Positions 25,701 through 39,260 are shown, counted from the stretch's first letter. The stretch is DNA of 64,000 nucleotides from Ornithinimicrobium laminariae (GCF_019457945.1 NZ_JAHZSU010000003.1:62001-126000); one strand, 5' to 3'. Numbers and translations: made by a program. The notes: generated by a model from the sequence alone, not told the origin.

Positions 25701-27341
25701 CAGCAAGTTGCTCTGCGGGCCGGTTGCGGCCTTGAGCGACGTCACAACCTCTTCACGGATCGAGTCCAGCGGTGGGTTAGTGACCTGCGCAAAAGCTCCG
25801 ACGAAGTAGTCAAAGAGCAATCGCGGTCGCTGAGAGAGGGCTGCGATCGGGGTGTCGGAACCCATCGCACCCAGCGGCTCGATCCCGGCTTGCGCCATGG
25901 GAGCGAGCAGGATCCGCAACTCTTCTTCGGTGTAGCCAAAGATTTGCTGGCGACGAGTGACGGAGGCGTGGGTGTGGCGAACGTGCGCACGCTCGGGGAG
26001 ATCCTTGACGTCGACTCGGTTGTCCATTAGCCAGTCGGCGTAGGGCTCGGTAGCAGCCAACTCGGCCTTAAGGGCCTTGTCGTCCACGATCTCTCCGGCT
26101 GCCGTGTCAACCAAAAACATATGGCCGGGCTCAACACGGCCCTTCTTGATGATGGTGCTCTGATCCAACGGAAGAACACCAGACTCGCTGCTCAGGACCA
26201 CGAGGCCATCGTTGGTGACCCAGTAGCGCGATGGGCGCAGGCCGTTGCGGTCCAACACGCCACCGACCTGGGTGCCATCGGTGAACACCAAGTTCATCGG
26301 TCCATCCCAGGGCTCCATCAGGCTGGCGTGGAAGGCGTAGAAAGCCCGCAGCTCCGGGTCCATCTCCGTGTTGTTTTCCCACGGCTCTGGAACCATCATC
26401 ATCACCGCGTGCGGCAGCGAGCGGCCACCGAGGTGGATGAGTTCAAGGACTTCATCAAAGGTCGCGGAATCGCTCGCTCCGGGGGTGCAGATCGGCATGA
26501 CCTCGGAAAGCTGCCCGGGGAAGACCTCACTCGCGAGACTGCTCTCGCGGGCGTTCATCCAGTTGCGGTTGCCGCGGACCGTGTTGATTTCACCGTTGTG
26601 CGCGATGGTGCGATACGGGTGCGCCAGCGGCCACGACGGGAAGGTGTTTGTCGAAAAACGCGAGTGCACGATGGCAAGCGTGCTGGTGTATAACTCGTCG
26701 CCCAGATCCGGGAAGTATGCAGGCAACTGGTCTGTTGTCAGCATTCCCTTATAGGTGATGGTCCGCGTCGACAGTGAGGCCGGATACGTCTCGGTGCGGC
26801 GTTCGATGGCCTTGCGGGCGAACCAGGCACGCCGCTCAAGAGCGAGGCCGTTTTCTCCGTTTGGCCCACTGACGAATACCTGGCGCATGACCGGCATTGC
26901 CGCGAGTGCCATCGATCCCAACATGTGGGTTTCGACGGGGACTTCGCGCCAACCCAGGACAGTGAGATCCAGCGAGGCGAAAGTGTCGTCTATTTGCGAA
27001 ACAACGTCATCGGCACTGCCATCTGAGGGCAAGAAGAAGATGCCAGCGGCGTAAGAGCCGAGTGCGGGCAACTCAAAGTCAAGCACCGAGCGGAAAAACT
27101 CGTCAGGCAACTGGGTGAGGATCCCGGCGCCATCGCCAGAATCAGGCTCGGCGCCGACGGCCCCTCGGTGGTCCAAGTTGTGCAGTGCTGTCAGGGCGTG
27201 CGCCACGATCTGATGAGTCGGGACGCCACGCAAGGTGGCAACAAAGGCAACGCCGCAAGCATCATGCTCGTGCGCACCGTCGTAGAGGCCTTCAGGACTA
27301 CGGCCAGCTGTGGAATAAGTTGTGTCTGGGCTCATGTTCAC
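22770..27341 (-). CDS. gltB: Glutamate synthase large (alpha) subunit
   Basis: The glutamine amidotransferase and synthase subunit of NADPH-GOGAT. The 1523-residue protein has the class II amidotransferase domain first, with the nucleophile C29 in [12 protein letters not shown] exposed after removal of a 28-residue propeptide. The central domain and FMN-binding barrel follow, then the 3Fe-4S cysteines in [12 protein letters not shown], and the C-terminal beta-helix domain with repeated G-x-x-G-x-x-G strands. Length is normal. The start is GTG 27341 or ATG 27335; neither has a strong Shine-Dalgarno. It is followed by gltD and is divergent from uvrA. Confidence 0.95.
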   Translation of the reverse strand: MNMSPDTTYSTAGRSPEGLYDGAHEHDACGVAFVATLRGVPTHQIVAHALTALHNLDHRGAVGAEPDSGDGAGILTQLPDEFFRSVLDFELPALGSYAAGIFFLPSDGSADDVVSQIDDTFASLDLTVLGWREVPVETHMLGSMALAAMPVMRQVFVSGPNGENGLALERRAWFARKAIERRTETYPASLSTRTITYKGMLTTDQLPAYFPDLGDELYTSTLAIVHSRFSTNTFPSWPLAHPYRTIAHNGEINTVRGNRNWMNARESSLASEVFPGQLSEVMPICTPGASDSATFDEVLELIHLGGRSLPHAVMMMVPEPWENNTEMDPELRAFYAFHASLMEPWDGPMNLVFTDGTQVGGVLDRNGLRPSRYWVTNDGLVVLSSESGVLPLDQSTIIKKGRVEPGHMFLVDTAAGEIVDDKALKAELAATEPYADWLMDNRVDVKDLPERAHVRHTHASVTRRQQIFGYTEEELRILLAPMAQAGIEPLGAMGSDTPIAALSQRPRLLFDYFVGAFAQVTNPPLDSIREEVVTSLKAATGPQSNLLGSSPLHCRQVELDFPVIDNDELARLRHINLDGDHPDFAPVVIRGLYRVDDGAQALEARLEEIFEQVTRAVERGVFFVVLSDRHADREHAPIPSLLLTSAVHHHLVRQGTRTQVGLLVEAGDVREVHHVATLVAYGAAAVNPYLAMETVEDLCRSGQQLDGLDPEVAIRNLIKALGKGVLKVMSKMGISTVSSYRGAQTFEAVGLSQAVVDRWFTGTTSQISGVDLDVIASEVAQRHSVAYPLSGIPPYHRDLEVGGEYQWRREGPPHLFNPETVFRLQHATRSKRYDIFQQYTDLVDNQAEQLMTLRGLFKTESDREPISIDEVESVRDICARFSTGAMSYGSISAEAHETLAIAMNRLGGRSNTGEGGEDVERLLDPERRSSIKQIASGRFGVTSAYLTHADDIQIKVAQGAKPGEGGQLPPGKVYPWIAKTRHSTPGVGLISPPPHHDIYSIEDLAQLIHDAKNANPSARVHVKLVSQVGVGTVATGVSKAHADVVLISGHDGGTGASPLTSLKHAGTPWELGLSETQQTLLVNGLRDRITVQVDGQLKTGRDVLIAMLLGAEEFGFATAPLVVSGCVMMRVCHLDTCPVGVATQNPILRERYEGKAEFVVTFFEFIAEQVRELMASMGYRTIDELVGRSDLVNVDAAIKHWKASGLDLSPVLHQPELPEGTPLRRMVAQDHGLDKALDHELIAAAQPALLDGTPVQATFDVRNVNRTVGTMLGHEVTKAGGPSGLPTGTIDFTLNGSAGQSFGAFLPAGIILRLVGDANDYVGKGLSGGRIVVRPPQECPFAADEQVIAGNVIGYGATSGQLNLRGRAGERFCVRNSGALAVVEGVGDHALEYMTGGTAIILGTTGRNLGAGMSGGNAYVLDLDESRVNSLATSTGDLTLTRVDPESGQAAELLAQIQEHFELTGSVVAQALLDDPATSLARFTRVTPRHYANVLRIREEAQGRGQDPDGSEAWQLILEESRG

Positions 27342-27354
27342 CGTTCAGGGGCAG

Positions 27355-27369
27355 GACGAATTATTCGTC
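27355..27369. promoter_or_regulatory. Inverted repeat upstream of gltB
   Basis: GACGAAT-T-ATTCGTC, 7-bp arms around one base, lies 14-28 bp upstream of the gltB GTG. It overlaps an AT-rich minus-strand AATAAT that could be the gltB -10. It may be an operator for nitrogen or amino-acid control. It does not fit the actinobacterial LexA pattern. Confidence 0.38.
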
Positions 27370-27445
27370 GAGTCGAGACGGTCGGGGCCACGCTGACCCG
27401 ACAGGTGACTCGATCTTACCGATGAGGAGTGTCAGTGAGTCCACT

Positions 27446-27451
27446 TAGCAT
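27446..27451 (+). promoter_or_regulatory. -10 element for a leaderless uvrA transcript
   Basis: TAGCAT is followed by 7 nt (GGGGTTT) and the GTG at 27459, in the uvrA frame. This decides the uvrA start over the GTG ten codons upstream. Confidence 0.55.
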
Positions 27452-27458
27452 GGGGTTT

Positions 27459-30386
27459 GTGCCAGTTGAAACGAGTTCCCCACGCGCCCGCCACGACAAA
27501 TTAGTTGTCCGCGGGGCTCGAGAACACAACCTGCAAGACGTCTCGATCGACATTCCGCGCGACTCATTAGTCGTGTTCACCGGGCTTTCCGGCTCCGGCA
27601 AGTCATCCTTGGCCTTTGACACAATCTTTGCCGAGGGCCAACGCCGGTATGTCGAGTCGCTCTCGGCGTATGCCCGCCAATTTTTGGGCCAGATGGACAA
27701 GCCGGATGTCGATTTCATCGAGGGTTTGTCCCCTGCAGTCTCCATTGATCAGAAGTCAACCAACCGCAACCCGCGATCGACTGTGGGCACCATCACCGAG
27801 GTCTATGACTACCTCCGGTTGCTCTACGCACGAGTGGGCCACCCGCATTGCCCCACCTGTCACGAGCCAATCGGTCGTCAAACTCCGCAGGACATTGTTG
27901 ACCGGCTGATGGACTTGCCGGAAAGCACTCGCTTCCAGGTGCTAGCCCCGGTTGTGCGCGCCCGCAAGGGTGAGTTTGTGGACCTGTTTGCCGACCTGCA
28001 GGTGAAGGGATTCTCTCGAGCCCGCGTCGACGGAGACATCGTCTCGCTCGCTGAGCCGCCGACGCTGGAGAAGCAAAAGAAGCACAGCATCGAGGTTGTC
28101 GTGGACAGATTGGTGGCCAAGGGCGATGACCCGAAGGTCAAACGACGGCTGACCGACTCCGTCGAGACGGCGTTGGGCTTGGCTGATGGCGTCGTCGTGG
28201 TCGAGTTTGTCGACGCTGCAGATCCCGAGCGAAACCCGCACGGCTTGCCAGATCAACGACGCTTCTCGGAAAAGCTCGCCTGCCCCAATGACCACCCCCT
28301 GTCAATGGATGAGTTGGAGCCGCGCTCTTTCTCTTTCAACAACCCCTTCGGTGCCTGCCCAGAGTGCTCGGGCATCGGTGTGGAGTTGGAAGTTGATGCC
28401 GAGTTGGTGATCAGCGACGAGGAAATGTCCATCCGTGACGGCGCGATCATCCCTTGGTCCAGCGGCGGTGGTTTGATGGACTACTTTGCGCGAGTTATCG
28501 GCGGTTTGGGTGAAGATCTCAAGTTTGACCTCGACACCCCGTGGCGTGCCCTGCCTAAGCGCGGCAAGGACGCGATCCTCAACGGCTATCAGCACAAGGT
28601 CCACGTCCAATACAAGAACCGTTTTGGCCGCGAGCGCTCATACTCCACCGGTTTTGAGGGAGTCATCCCCTACATCAAGCGCAAACACCGCGAGACTGAA
28701 TCGGACCGTTCGCGTGAGCGCTATCAGTCGCTGATGCGCGAAGTGCCGTGCCCCGTGTGTCGCGGCACTCGACTGCGGCCAGAATCCCTGGCCGTCGAGG
28801 TGGGCGGCCGCAGCATCGCTGACATTTGCGCGCTCCCCATCAATGAGTGCGCGGAGTTCCTCACCTCGGTCGAATACACGCCACGCGAGCTCAAGATTGC
28901 CGAGCGAGTGATCAAAGAAATCGAAGCCCGCATGGGGTTCCTGCTCGATGTTGGCCTTGACTACTTGTCCCTGAGTCGTCCCGCCGGCACGCTGTCCGGT
29001 GGCGAAGCCCAGCGAATCCGTTTGGCAACCCAGATCGGCTCGGGGCTGGTCGGAGTCCTTTACGTTCTCGATGAGCCATCGATCGGTCTGCATCAGCGCG
29101 ACAACCAGCGGCTTATCGGGACCTTGACTCGTCTGCGCGACCTTGGCAACACCTTGATCGTGGTTGAGCATGACGAAGACACCATTCACGCTGCTGACTG
29201 GGTTGTTGATATCGGCCCGGGGGCTGGCGAACACGGCGGTCACGTGGTGCACTCTGGCCCAGTCGAAGGGCTACTGAGCAACAAGGAGTCGATGACAGGG
29301 GAGTACCTCTCAGGCCGGCGACGGATCGAGATCCCTGAGCAGACGCGACCTCAGGATGGTCGAACGATCAAGGTCGTTGGCGCCCGCGAAAACAACCTGC
29401 ACGATGTCAGTGTCGAGTTCCCGCTGGCCAACTTGGTGGCGATCACCGGTGTTTCTGGCTCAGGCAAGTCGACTCTGGTCAATGGGATTCTTTACAAGGT
29501 CTTGGCAAACAAGCTCAACGGGGCCAAGCACGTGCCAGGCCGCCACCGCAAGGTCGAAGGCTTGGCCGAGCTAGACAAGGTCGTGCATGTTGACCAGAGC
29601 CCCATCGGGCGGACCCCACGAAGCAACCCGGCGACCTACACCGGTGTTTGGGACCACGTCCGCAAGCTCTTTGCTGAGACCACCGAAGCCAAGATCCGCG
29701 GATATCAGCCAGGCCGTTTCTCCTTCAACGTCAAGGGTGGCCGCTGTGAGGCCTGCAGCGGCGACGGAACTCTCAAGATTGAGATGAACTTCCTACCCGA
29801 TGTCTATGTCCCGTGCGAGGTGTGTCACGGTGCCCGTTACAACCGAGAAACGCTGGAAGTCCACTTCAAGGGCAAGACAGTTGCCGACGTCTTGGACATG
29901 CCGATCGAAGAAGCCGCTGACTTCTTTGCCGCCGTGCCGGCAATCTCTCGACACCTGAAAACCTTGAACGAGGTTGGGCTGGGCTACGTCCGGCTCGGGC
30001 AACCAGCCACCACGCTGTCTGGTGGCGAAGCCCAGCGCGTCAAGTTGGCCTCCGAGCTGCAGAAGCGCTCGACTGGTCGGACCATCTACGTCCTTGATGA
30101 GCCCACGACGGGCTTGCACTTTGAGGACATCCGCAAGCTCTTGGGTGTCCTGCAGACCTTGGTCGATAAGGGCAACAGCGTGCTTGTCATTGAACACAAT
30201 CTGGACGTCATCAAGTCGGCGGACTGGGTGATCGATATGGGTCCTGAAGGCGGCAACGGTGGCGGTCGAGTCATTGCTGAGGGAACTCCCAGCGAGGTGG
30301 CGCACAATCCAGCGAGCCACACCGGGCGTTTCTTGGCAGAGTTGCTAGAGCACCAGCGGACACAACACCAATCGGCGGCTAGTTGA
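27459..30386 (+). CDS. uvrA: Excinuclease ABC subunit A
   Basis: Damage-recognition ATPase of nucleotide excision repair, acting as a dimer with UvrB. The 975-residue protein has two ABC modules: Walker [15 protein letters not shown] near residue 35 and [12 protein letters not shown] near 665, each with its own LSGGEAQR signature. Zinc modules are CPTC and [16 protein letters not shown] in the first half, and [11 protein letters not shown] with [10 protein letters not shown] in the second. Length is standard. The GTG start at 27459 is favoured by the -10 box. It precedes uvrC by two genes. Confidence 0.97.
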   Translation: MPVETSSPRARHDKLVVRGAREHNLQDVSIDIPRDSLVVFTGLSGSGKSSLAFDTIFAEGQRRYVESLSAYARQFLGQMDKPDVDFIEGLSPAVSIDQKSTNRNPRSTVGTITEVYDYLRLLYARVGHPHCPTCHEPIGRQTPQDIVDRLMDLPESTRFQVLAPVVRARKGEFVDLFADLQVKGFSRARVDGDIVSLAEPPTLEKQKKHSIEVVVDRLVAKGDDPKVKRRLTDSVETALGLADGVVVVEFVDAADPERNPHGLPDQRRFSEKLACPNDHPLSMDELEPRSFSFNNPFGACPECSGIGVELEVDAELVISDEEMSIRDGAIIPWSSGGGLMDYFARVIGGLGEDLKFDLDTPWRALPKRGKDAILNGYQHKVHVQYKNRFGRERSYSTGFEGVIPYIKRKHRETESDRSRERYQSLMREVPCPVCRGTRLRPESLAVEVGGRSIADICALPINECAEFLTSVEYTPRELKIAERVIKEIEARMGFLLDVGLDYLSLSRPAGTLSGGEAQRIRLATQIGSGLVGVLYVLDEPSIGLHQRDNQRLIGTLTRLRDLGNTLIVVEHDEDTIHAADWVVDIGPGAGEHGGHVVHSGPVEGLLSNKESMTGEYLSGRRRIEIPEQTRPQDGRTIKVVGARENNLHDVSVEFPLANLVAITGVSGSGKSTLVNGILYKVLANKLNGAKHVPGRHRKVEGLAELDKVVHVDQSPIGRTPRSNPATYTGVWDHVRKLFAETTEAKIRGYQPGRFSFNVKGGRCEACSGDGTLKIEMNFLPDVYVPCEVCHGARYNRETLEVHFKGKTVADVLDMPIEEAADFFAAVPAISRHLKTLNEVGLGYVRLGQPATTLSGGEAQRVKLASELQKRSTGRTIYVLDEPTTGLHFEDIRKLLGVLQTLVDKGNSVLVIEHNLDVIKSADWVIDMGPEGGNGGGRVIAEGTPSEVAHNPASHTGRFLAELLEHQRTQHQSAAS

Positions 30387-30439
30387 CCACTTCAGCGCCA
30401 GCTTTCGGCGATAGCCAACCCGCCACAATGGAGGATTCG

Positions 30440-30934
30440 ATGAGCAATGAACATGGCACCGCAAGCAACACTTCTGTTGAGACTGAAGGGCACCCACGTC
30501 GGTCAGTGCTGCGCGCCGGCTTGATCGCACCGGTGGGCGCCACCGCTCTTGCTGCCTGTGGCGCTTCAGAAGAGGCCGAGGACGTGGCGGAACCAGTAGC
30601 AGACGACGTTCAAGCTTCGGAAAGTGCGCCTCAGGCGACTGGTACGAGCGTTCCGACAAGCGAGATTCCCGTCGGAGGTTCAACCTTCCTACGGGATGCC
30701 AACACGGTCATCGCTCAACCGACTGAGGGCGAGTTCGTGGCCTTCGACGCCACTTGCCCACACCAGGGCTGCGCAGTCTCAGGTGCATCCGGTGGAGAGC
30801 TGATTTGTCCATGCCACGACAGCACCTTTAATCAAGCCACCGGTGAAGTGGTCTCCGGGCCCGCGACGTCTGGCCTCACCGAAGCCAGCTTCACCATGGA
30901 CGGCGACTCGATCGTGCTTGAGGAGGGCCGCTGA
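30440..30934 (+). CDS. Tat-exported lipoprotein with a Rieske [2Fe-2S] domain
   Basis: A 164-residue protein. The N-terminus has a twin-arginine motif (RRSVLRAG, about 22-29) and a lipobox (ALAAC, about 42-46), so it is probably exported folded by Tat and lipidated by Lgt. An acidic, serine/threonine-rich linker (about 47-85) leads to a Rieske domain with cluster ligands in CPHQGC and CPCHDSTF. Similar small Rieske lipoproteins are common in actinobacteria, with no settled function; an extracytoplasmic electron-transfer role is likely. ATG 30440 has GGAGG at 5 nt; an in-frame upstream TTG is less likely. It lies between uvrA and uvrC. Confidence 0.86.
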   Translation: MSNEHGTASNTSVETEGHPRRSVLRAGLIAPVGATALAACGASEEAEDVAEPVADDVQASESAPQATGTSVPTSEIPVGGSTFLRDANTVIAQPTEGEFVAFDATCPHQGCAVSGASGGELICPCHDSTFNQATGEVVSGPATSGLTEASFTMDGDSIVLEEGR

Positions 30935-30963
30935 CATTACGGCCTTGACCGATCCTCGCGTGG

Positions 30964-32889
30964 GTGCTGGCGTTGGCTGACCCCACCACATACCGTCCTC
31001 AACCCAGCGACATTCCTGCCGAGCCTGGTGTCTACCGCTTTCGCGATAGCCATCGTCGGGTTATCTACGTCGGCAAGGCGAAGTCGCTGCGCTCTCGTTT
31101 GAGTTCCTACTTTCAAGACATTTCAGCGTTGCACCCGCGAACTCGTTCCATGGTGACAACTGGCGCAAGTGTCGAGTGGACGGTCGTCGGCAACGAGGTC
31201 GAGGCGCTACAACTCGAGTACAGCTGGATCAAGGAGTTCGACCCCCGGTTTAATGTCAAGTATCGGGATGACAAGTCCTATCCCTACCTGGCGGTCACGA
31301 TGGGCGAGGAGTACCCACGGGTTCAGGTGATGCGTGGTGCCAAAAAACCCGGCACGCGTTACTTCGGCCCGTACACCCATGCGTGGGCGATCCGCGAGAC
31401 GATGGATCTCCTGCTGCGGGTCTTCCCCGTTCGCACGTGTAGCAAGGGTGTATTTAAGCGTGCTGGGCAGGTAGGCCGACCCTGCCTCCTGGGCTATATC
31501 GACAAGTGTTCGGCGCCGTGTGTGGGATCAATCTCTGCTGAAGACCACCGAGCTATTGCCGAAGAGTTTTGCGATTTCGTTGCAGGCAACACAAGCAAGT
31601 TCGTCCGCCGTCTCGAAGGTCGCATGCGAGAGGCGAGTGACAGCCAGGACTATGAGCAAGCAGCCCGGTTGCGCGACGACGTGGGTGCCCTCAAGCGGTC
31701 CCTTGAAAAGTCAACGGTGGTCTTTAGCGATGACACAGATGCGGATGTCTTTGCGCTGGCAGAGGACGAGCTTGAGGTCGCCGTGCAGGTTTTCCATGTT
31801 CGCGGCGGAAGGATTCGAGGCCAACGCGGCTGGGTGAGTGAGAAGGGGGCCGAAGACCTGCCAGACATCGTCGAGCACCTGCTGCAGCAAGTGTACGGCG
31901 GCGAAGGTGGCGAGGCTGTCCCGCGCGAGGTGCTCTTACCCGTCTTGCCCACCAGCCAGGATGATGTCGCAGCGTGGCTTCGGACTCTGCGTGGCTCAAA
32001 AGTGTCTGTCCGGATTCCGCAACGGGGTGACAAGAAGGCCCTGATGGCGACGGTGAAGCGCAACGCAGATCAAGCGCTGGTGCGGCACAAGGTGGCCCGC
32101 TCGGGCGATCTCACGGTGCGCAGCCAGGCGCTCAGTGACCTGCAAGAGTTGCTGGAGCTCGACGATGCGCCGCTGCGGATCGAGTCATTCGACATTAGCC
32201 ACGTGCAAGGAACCAACGTCGTCGGATCCATGGTGGTTTTTGAGGACGGGTTGCCGCGCAAGTCCGAGTATCGCAAGTACATCGTCAAGGACGGCACGGG
32301 GGACGACACAGCCGCGATGCACGAAGTGCTAACCCGTCGATTCAGGCACCTCGTGGAGCGACCAGCCACGGAGCAGGACGAAGATCACGAGCGCTCAAAC
32401 AAGTTTGCTTATCCGCCTAACCTCGTCGTCGTCGATGGAGGGTTGCCCCAGGTTAATGCCGCGCAGGCAGCGTTGAGCGAGGTTGGAGTGACCGATGTGA
32501 CCGTCGTTGGCCTGGCCAAGCGGCTTGAGGAAGTGTGGGTCCCGGGCTCAGACTTTCCGGTGATCCTGCCGCGCAGCAGCGAGTCGTTGTACCTACTTCA
32601 GCGGGTGCGCGACGAGGCTCACCGGTTCGCCAATACGTTCCATCGCCAGCGCAGATCCAAGTCCATGACGGTGAGCCAACTCGACGGAATTCCTGGCCTC
32701 GGCCCGGGCCGGCAGCAAAAACTGTTGGCCAAGTTTGGCTCATACAAGGCCGTGAAGGCAGCATCTCTTGACGACTTGTGTGAAGTCTCGGGGATCGGTC
32801 CATCCCTAGCCCAAACAATTTTTGACCATATCCATGCAACACAGACGGCTCCCGCCGTTAACCTAAGCACTGGAGAAGTGCTGGAGTGA
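30964..32889 (+). CDS. uvrC: Excinuclease ABC subunit C
   Basis: Makes both incisions in nucleotide excision repair. The 641-residue protein has the N-terminal GIY-YIG nuclease ([20 protein letters not shown], about 20-40), a cysteine-containing region ([16 protein letters not shown]), a UVR domain (about 207-242) that binds UvrB, the RNase H-like 5' nuclease domain ([32 protein letters not shown]) and a C-terminal helix-hairpin-helix pair ([20 protein letters not shown]). GTG 30964 or TTG 30973 could start. The stop overlaps the region of the rapZ start, forming a uvrC-rapZ-yvcK-whiA operon conserved in actinobacteria. Confidence 0.96.
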   Translation: MLALADPTTYRPQPSDIPAEPGVYRFRDSHRRVIYVGKAKSLRSRLSSYFQDISALHPRTRSMVTTGASVEWTVVGNEVEALQLEYSWIKEFDPRFNVKYRDDKSYPYLAVTMGEEYPRVQVMRGAKKPGTRYFGPYTHAWAIRETMDLLLRVFPVRTCSKGVFKRAGQVGRPCLLGYIDKCSAPCVGSISAEDHRAIAEEFCDFVAGNTSKFVRRLEGRMREASDSQDYEQAARLRDDVGALKRSLEKSTVVFSDDTDADVFALAEDELEVAVQVFHVRGGRIRGQRGWVSEKGAEDLPDIVEHLLQQVYGGEGGEAVPREVLLPVLPTSQDDVAAWLRTLRGSKVSVRIPQRGDKKALMATVKRNADQALVRHKVARSGDLTVRSQALSDLQELLELDDAPLRIESFDISHVQGTNVVGSMVVFEDGLPRKSEYRKYIVKDGTGDDTAAMHEVLTRRFRHLVERPATEQDEDHERSNKFAYPPNLVVVDGGLPQVNAAQAALSEVGVTDVTVVGLAKRLEEVWVPGSDFPVILPRSSESLYLLQRVRDEAHRFANTFHRQRRSKSMTVSQLDGIPGLGPGRQQKLLAKFGSYKAVKAASLDDLCEVSGIGPSLAQTIFDHIHATQTAPAVNLSTGEVLE

Positions 32890-32900
32890 AAGGGAATGTG

Positions 32901-33791
32901 ATGAGCCACGAGTTGGACAGCCCGCCCAAGAGCAGGGGTGAGTTTGTGCTGCTCACCGGCATGAGCGGCGCAGGACGCACAACCGCAGCGGATGTCCTGG
33001 AGGATCGCGGCTGGTACGTCGTCGACAACATTCCGGCCAAAATGCTCCCGCAGCTGGTCGAGAGCACCGAAGAAGATACCGACATTCCGCGCGTGGCGGC
33101 AGTGGTCGACGTGCGCAGTCGCAACTTCGACTCCGATTTCGCGCACGCCATCACCGAGTTGGAGGCCATCGGCTGGAGCCCGCTCGTGGTCTTCATCGAC
33201 GCCACGGACGAATTGTTGATCCGCCGCTTCGAAGCTGTTCGTCGTCCCCACCCGTTGCAGGGTGAGGGCTTGCTGTTGGACGGTATTCGTCGGGAGCGGC
33301 GCGCCCTGAGTGACATCCGCTCAAGCGCCGACGTCGTGATCGATACCACCTCGTACAACGTCCATCAGCTCAGTGCCAAGGTGGATGAGCTGTTCAGCAG
33401 TGAAGTCGAGACCAAGTTGCGTCTTGCCGTGATGTCTTTCGGCTTCAAATACGGCATCCCACTCGACGCTGACATCGTGTTGGACCTGCGCTTCCTGCCC
33501 AACCCGTACTGGAACCCGGAGCTGCGACCCTTTACCGGGCGCGACGCACCCGTGCGCGACTTTGTTTTGGGCCAACCGGGAGCACAGGAATACATCGGTC
33601 ACGCTGAGGCTCTCTTGCGCACAGCGGTGAATGGGTACTTGGCAGAAGGCCGTCGCCACGTGACAGTGGCTGTTGGCTGCACGGGCGGCAAGCACCGCTC
33701 AGTGGCGACTGTTGAGGAAATGGTCAATCGGCTCGGTGACATCGGCGGAGTCCAGATCACCAGCTTCCACCGCGACCTGGGGCGCGAATGA
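32901..33791 (+). CDS. rapZ: RNase adapter RapZ family nucleotide-binding protein
   Basis: A 296-residue P-loop protein of the RapZ/YvcJ family. The Walker A-like loop GMSGAGRTTAADVL is near residue 20, and the C-terminal conserved GCTGGKHRSVATVEEM near 265. In enterobacteria RapZ directs RNase E to GlmZ; in Gram-positives the nucleotide-binding role is less clear. ATG 32901 has AAGGG about 5 nt upstream; GTG 32886 overlapping the uvrC stop is an alternative. The last four bases overlap yvcK (ATGA). Confidence 0.92.
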   Translation: MSHELDSPPKSRGEFVLLTGMSGAGRTTAADVLEDRGWYVVDNIPAKMLPQLVESTEEDTDIPRVAAVVDVRSRNFDSDFAHAITELEAIGWSPLVVFIDATDELLIRRFEAVRRPHPLQGEGLLLDGIRRERRALSDIRSSADVVIDTTSYNVHQLSAKVDELFSSEVETKLRLAVMSFGFKYGIPLDADIVLDLRFLPNPYWNPELRPFTGRDAPVRDFVLGQPGAQEYIGHAEALLRTAVNGYLAEGRRHVTVAVGCTGGKHRSVATVEEMVNRLGDIGGVQITSFHRDLGRE

Positions 33792-34759
33792 ACGGCCCCC
33801 GGGTCGTCGCGCTGGGAGGCGGGCACGGTCTTTCCGCCTCGCTCCAGGCCCTTCGCCACCTGAGCGAGCGGATCACGGCCATTGTCACCGTGGCTGATGA
33901 CGGCGGATCAAGTGGCCGGCTGCGCGAAGAGTTCGACATCCTGCCGCCCGGCGACCTGCGAATGGCGATCGCCGCTCTGTGCGAAGACACCAGTTGGGGG
34001 CACCAATGGGCTGCCGTGCTGCAGCACCGTCTAGGCGGAACGGGCGAACTCTCCGGTCACGCTCTCGGCAACCTATTGTTAATGAGCCTATGGGAGTTGG
34101 CTGACGACCCGGTCCGGGCGCTGGATGTCGCCGGCCGCTTGCTCAACATCCGCGGGCGAGTCCTGCCGATGTCATCCGTGCCGCTAGACATCGAGGCAAG
34201 CATGAGTGGCGTAGACCCCACGGCACCCGACTCGGAAGTGACGGTGCGCGGTCAGTCTGCCGTCGCTGGCAGTGACGGCAGAGTCCTTGGCGTTCGGCTC
34301 TTGCCTGAAGACCCACCAGCCACCAAAGAGGCCGTAGAGGCCATCACCTTGGCCGATTGGGTGATTTTGGGCCCTGGGTCGTGGTTCACCTCGGTCATGC
34401 CGCACCTGTTGGTGCCCGATTTGCGGCAAGCGATCGAACAAACACCTGCGCGCAAGATCCTGACGTTGAATGTCGGCTTGCACGATGACGAAACTGAAGG
34501 GTTTTCGGCGTCTCAGCATGTCGAGGTGATGAGCGCCCATGCGCCAGATCTGAAGTTTGACTACGTCATTGCCGACCCCAAGGTCATCCGGGCCGAAGAG
34601 GATGTCTTGCGCGGTGTGTGTTCGGACCTTGGGGCCAAATTGGTCATCTCGTCAGTCAGCAAAATCAACACGGTTGGGCAGCACGACACCCTTCGCTTGG
34701 CTGCGGCCTATCGCGACGTGATGTCTAGTGCACCTCAACCGGATCTTTGGGAAGTGTGA
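33788..34759 (+). CDS. yvcK: Gluconeogenesis factor YvcK family protein
   Basis: A 323-residue CofD-like Rossmann protein. The N-terminal motif [18 protein letters not shown] and the following [15 protein letters not shown] and PPGDLRMAI blocks are family signatures. YvcK/CuvA proteins bind UDP-sugars and are needed for cell-wall integrity on gluconeogenic carbon sources. In this window it sits directly before whiA and the glycolytic gap-pgk-tpiA cluster. It overlaps rapZ by four bases and is followed by whiA after 4 nt. Confidence 0.93.
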   Translation: MNGPRVVALGGGHGLSASLQALRHLSERITAIVTVADDGGSSGRLREEFDILPPGDLRMAIAALCEDTSWGHQWAAVLQHRLGGTGELSGHALGNLLLMSLWELADDPVRALDVAGRLLNIRGRVLPMSSVPLDIEASMSGVDPTAPDSEVTVRGQSAVAGSDGRVLGVRLLPEDPPATKEAVEAITLADWVILGPGSWFTSVMPHLLVPDLRQAIEQTPARKILTLNVGLHDDETEGFSASQHVEVMSAHAPDLKFDYVIADPKVIRAEEDVLRGVCSDLGAKLVISSVSKINTVGQHDTLRLAAAYRDVMSSAPQPDLWEV

Positions 34760-34763
34760 AATC

Positions 34764-36870
<2,107 letters not shown>

Positions 36871-36874
36871 GGAT

Positions 36875-38077
36875 ATGCAGTCCTTAGAGTCACTTGGCGA
36901 TCTGAGCGGAAAGACGGTCCTGCTGCGGAGCGACCTGAACGTGCCGCTCGATGGCGACCGGATTACCGACGACGGTCGCGTTCGTGCGTCGGTGCCGACC
37001 ATTGAGGCTCTCACCCAGGCGGGCGCACGCGTTGCCGTGTGCGCCCACCTGGGGCGCCCCAAGGGCGAGCCCGATCCCGTCTACTCGTTGCGGCCCGTGG
37101 CAGCACGACTTGGTGAGTTGCTGGGCCAGCAGGTCGGCTTTGCGGTCGAGACTGTTGGGCCCGTGGCAGCACAAGCCGTTGGTGCCATGAGTGACGGTGA
37201 CGTCGTTGTTCTGGAGAACCTGCGCTTCAACGCCGGTGAAACCTCCAAGGATGACGCAGTGCGCGGAGCATTCGCAGATGAGTTGGCTGCACTAGCCGAC
37301 GTGTTCGTCTCCGATGGCTTTGGTGTGGTGCACCGCAAGCAGGCCTCTGTGTATGACGTGGCCTCCCGCTTGCCGCACGCAGCAGGAAAGCTTGTGCTTG
37401 CCGAAGTTGAGGTCATGCACGCGCTGCGTGACGATCCTCGTCGCCCCTACGCTGTTGTGCTGGGTGGCGCCAAGGTCAGCGACAAACTGGGCGTCATCGA
37501 ATCGCTGATGACCGTGGCCGACAAGCTGCTCATCGGCGGCGGCATGGTCTTCACCTTCCTCAAGGCTCAGGGCCACGAGGTGGGACGCAGCCTTCTCGAA
37601 GAAGACCAGGTCGAGACTGTCCGCGGATACCTCGAGGATGCCAAGGCACGCGGAGTCGAGATCGTCTTGCCGACCGATGTTGTCGCCGCGACCGAGTTCT
37701 CGGCCGAGGCTGAGCACACCGTTGTTGCAGTCGACAGCATCCCGAGCGATCGTCTTGGGCTGGACATCGGTCCCGACTCGGAGACGGTTTTTGCGCAGGC
37801 CTTGTCCGACGCCGAAACCATCTTCTGGAACGGTCCGATGGGTGCCTTCGAGATGGCTCCCTACGCGGCTGGCACCGCAGCACTGGCGCAAACACTCGTT
37901 GAGCGCACTGCTGCAGGTGCTTTGACGGTCGTTGGCGGCGGAGATAGCGCCGCTGCTGTGCGTCTGCTCGGGTTCGACGATGACCAGTTCGGCCACATTT
38001 CGACCGGTGGTGGAGCAAGCCTTGAATACCTTGAAGGCAAGACGCTGCCTGGTCTGAGCGTTTTGGAGGAAGCATGA
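36875..38077 (+). CDS. pgk: Phosphoglycerate kinase
   Basis: Transfers the acyl phosphate of 1,3-bisphosphoglycerate to ADP. The 400-residue monomer has the N-terminal substrate site [12 protein letters not shown] and [10 protein letters not shown], the linker [14 protein letters not shown] and the C-terminal nucleotide site NGPMGAFEM with the GGGDSAAAV loop. Length is normal. GAGG lies only 3 nt before the ATG, which suggests coupling to gap. The stop overlaps tpiA (ATGA). Confidence 0.97.
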   Translation: MQSLESLGDLSGKTVLLRSDLNVPLDGDRITDDGRVRASVPTIEALTQAGARVAVCAHLGRPKGEPDPVYSLRPVAARLGELLGQQVGFAVETVGPVAAQAVGAMSDGDVVVLENLRFNAGETSKDDAVRGAFADELAALADVFVSDGFGVVHRKQASVYDVASRLPHAAGKLVLAEVEVMHALRDDPRRPYAVVLGGAKVSDKLGVIESLMTVADKLLIGGGMVFTFLKAQGHEVGRSLLEEDQVETVRGYLEDAKARGVEIVLPTDVVAATEFSAEAEHTVVAVDSIPSDRLGLDIGPDSETVFAQALSDAETIFWNGPMGAFEMAPYAAGTAALAQTLVERTAAGALTVVGGGDSAAAVRLLGFDDDQFGHISTGGGASLEYLEGKTLPGLSVLEEA

Positions 38078-38865
38078 GCTCTCGCACCCCGCTAATGGCG
38101 GGCAACTGGAAGATGAACCTGGATCACCTTCAGGCGACTCATTTGGTGCAGAAGTTGGACTGGAGCCTCAAGGACGGCAAGCACAATTTTGCCGATGTTG
38201 AGGTAGCGGTCTTGCCGCCCTTCACTGATCTGCGTTCGGTGCAGACCTTGGTGCAGGGTGACCAGCTCGAGTTGGTCTATGGCGCGCAAGACGTGTCCGT
38301 GCACGACTCTGGCGCCTATACCGGTGAGATTTCCGGGGCCTTCTTGAACAAATTGGGCTGCACCTACGTCGTGGTTGGACACAGCGAATGCCGTGAGCAC
38401 CGCAATGACACCGATCAGATTGTCAATGCGCGGATGCAGGCAGCATTTCGTCATAGCCTGATGCCGATTCTGTGTATCGGTGAGTCGTTGGATGACCGCA
38501 CGGCTGGCACCCACGTCGAGTATGTCCTGGGCCAGGTGGAGCGCGCACTTGACGGGCTCTCAGCTGAGCAGATTGCTGGAACAGTGCTGGCTTACGAGCC
38601 AGTCTGGGCTATCGGCACCGGTGAGGTGGCAACGGCCGCGGACGCTCAAGAGGTTTGTGCCGCAATCCGTGGTCTCGTTAGCGAATTGGCCGGCGAGGAA
38701 GTGGCGCAGGCGGCCCGTATTTTGTACGGGGGCTCCGTCAAGGCCAACAACATTGCGTCCATCATGGCCGAAGCTGACGTTGATGGTGCACTGGTTGGTG
38801 GAGCGTCGATCAATGTCGACGAGTTCTCCGCGATCTGCCGCTATCAGCAGCAGGCCAAGGCCTAA
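38074..38865 (+). CDS. tpiA: Triosephosphate isomerase
   Basis: Interconverts dihydroxyacetone phosphate and glyceraldehyde-3-phosphate. The 263-residue TIM barrel has the N-terminal GNWKMNLD (with the catalytic lysine), the histidine in [10 protein letters not shown], the catalytic glutamate in [10 protein letters not shown] and the phosphate-binding YGGSVKANN and GALVGGASI loops. The start overlaps the pgk stop (ATGA). A terminator hairpin follows about 54 bp after the stop. Confidence 0.97.
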   Translation: MSSRTPLMAGNWKMNLDHLQATHLVQKLDWSLKDGKHNFADVEVAVLPPFTDLRSVQTLVQGDQLELVYGAQDVSVHDSGAYTGEISGAFLNKLGCTYVVVGHSECREHRNDTDQIVNARMQAAFRHSLMPILCIGESLDDRTAGTHVEYVLGQVERALDGLSAEQIAGTVLAYEPVWAIGTGEVATAADAQEVCAAIRGLVSELAGEEVAQAARILYGGSVKANNIASIMAEADVDGALVGGASINVDEFSAICRYQQQAKA

Positions 38866-38918
38866 GCGCAAGCCCGCAAGAGTGTGATCCGGTGCTATTC
38901 AGGCCGGTAAGTTAGTCT

Positions 38919-38962
38919 GTCAGTCGCTCGATCCTCACAGGGTCGGGCGACTGACTGTTGTT
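38919..38962 (+). terminator. Intrinsic terminator of the gap-pgk-tpiA operon
   Basis: A 17-bp stem with two G-T pairs (arms 38919-38935 and 38939-38955, outer part GTCAGTCGC against GCGACTGAC) and a CAC loop, followed by the T-rich TGTTGTT. Confidence 0.75.
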
Positions 38963-39003
38963 AGCCCAACATGGGTCAATCGCTTTAGATAAGGTGTCCC
39001 AGC

Positions 39004-39246
39004 GTGACTGCTGTTCGTATCTTCCTCGAGGTGCTGCTGGTTCTCAGCAGCATCTTCCTTGTGTTGCTTATCCTGATGCATAAAGGTCGGGGTGGTGGCA
39101 TGTCGGACATGTTTGGTGGGGGCATGTCGGGAAGCCTCGGAGGGTCCTCAGTCGCCGAGCGAAACCTGAATCGCATCACGGTCGCGATGTCGGTTATTTG
39201 GTTTGCCTCCATCGTCGGAATTGGTGTTTTAATCAGTTACGCATGA
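39004..39246 (+). CDS. secG: Preprotein translocase subunit SecG
   Basis: An 80-residue membrane protein of the SecYEG channel with two transmembrane helices (about 4-24 and 56-78). They are joined by a glycine-rich cytoplasmic loop (HKGRGGGMSDMFGGGMSGSL), the family signature. The start is GTG 39004 with AAGG about 12 nt upstream; TAGATA further up could be a -10. In actinobacteria secG commonly follows tpiA, as here. The final codons and stop are part of a terminator hairpin. Confidence 0.92.
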   Translation: MTAVRIFLEVLLVLSSIFLVLLILMHKGRGGGMSDMFGGGMSGSLGGSSVAERNLNRITVAMSVIWFASIVGIGVLISYA

Positions 39247-39260
39247 GTAACTGATTGTTT
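39231..39260 (+). terminator. secG terminator overlapping the stop codon
   Basis: AATCAGTTAC (39231-39240) pairs perfectly with GTAACTGATT (39247-39256) around a GCATGA loop, followed by GTTTTG. The left arm encodes the last SecG residues and the loop contains the TGA stop. Confidence 0.68.

Noticed and set aside
27342-27458. LexA (SOS) box upstream of uvrA
   Set aside because: The only palindrome, GACGAAT-T-ATTCGTC, does not match GAAC-N4-GTTC and lies nearer gltB. SOS control cannot be supported from the sequence.
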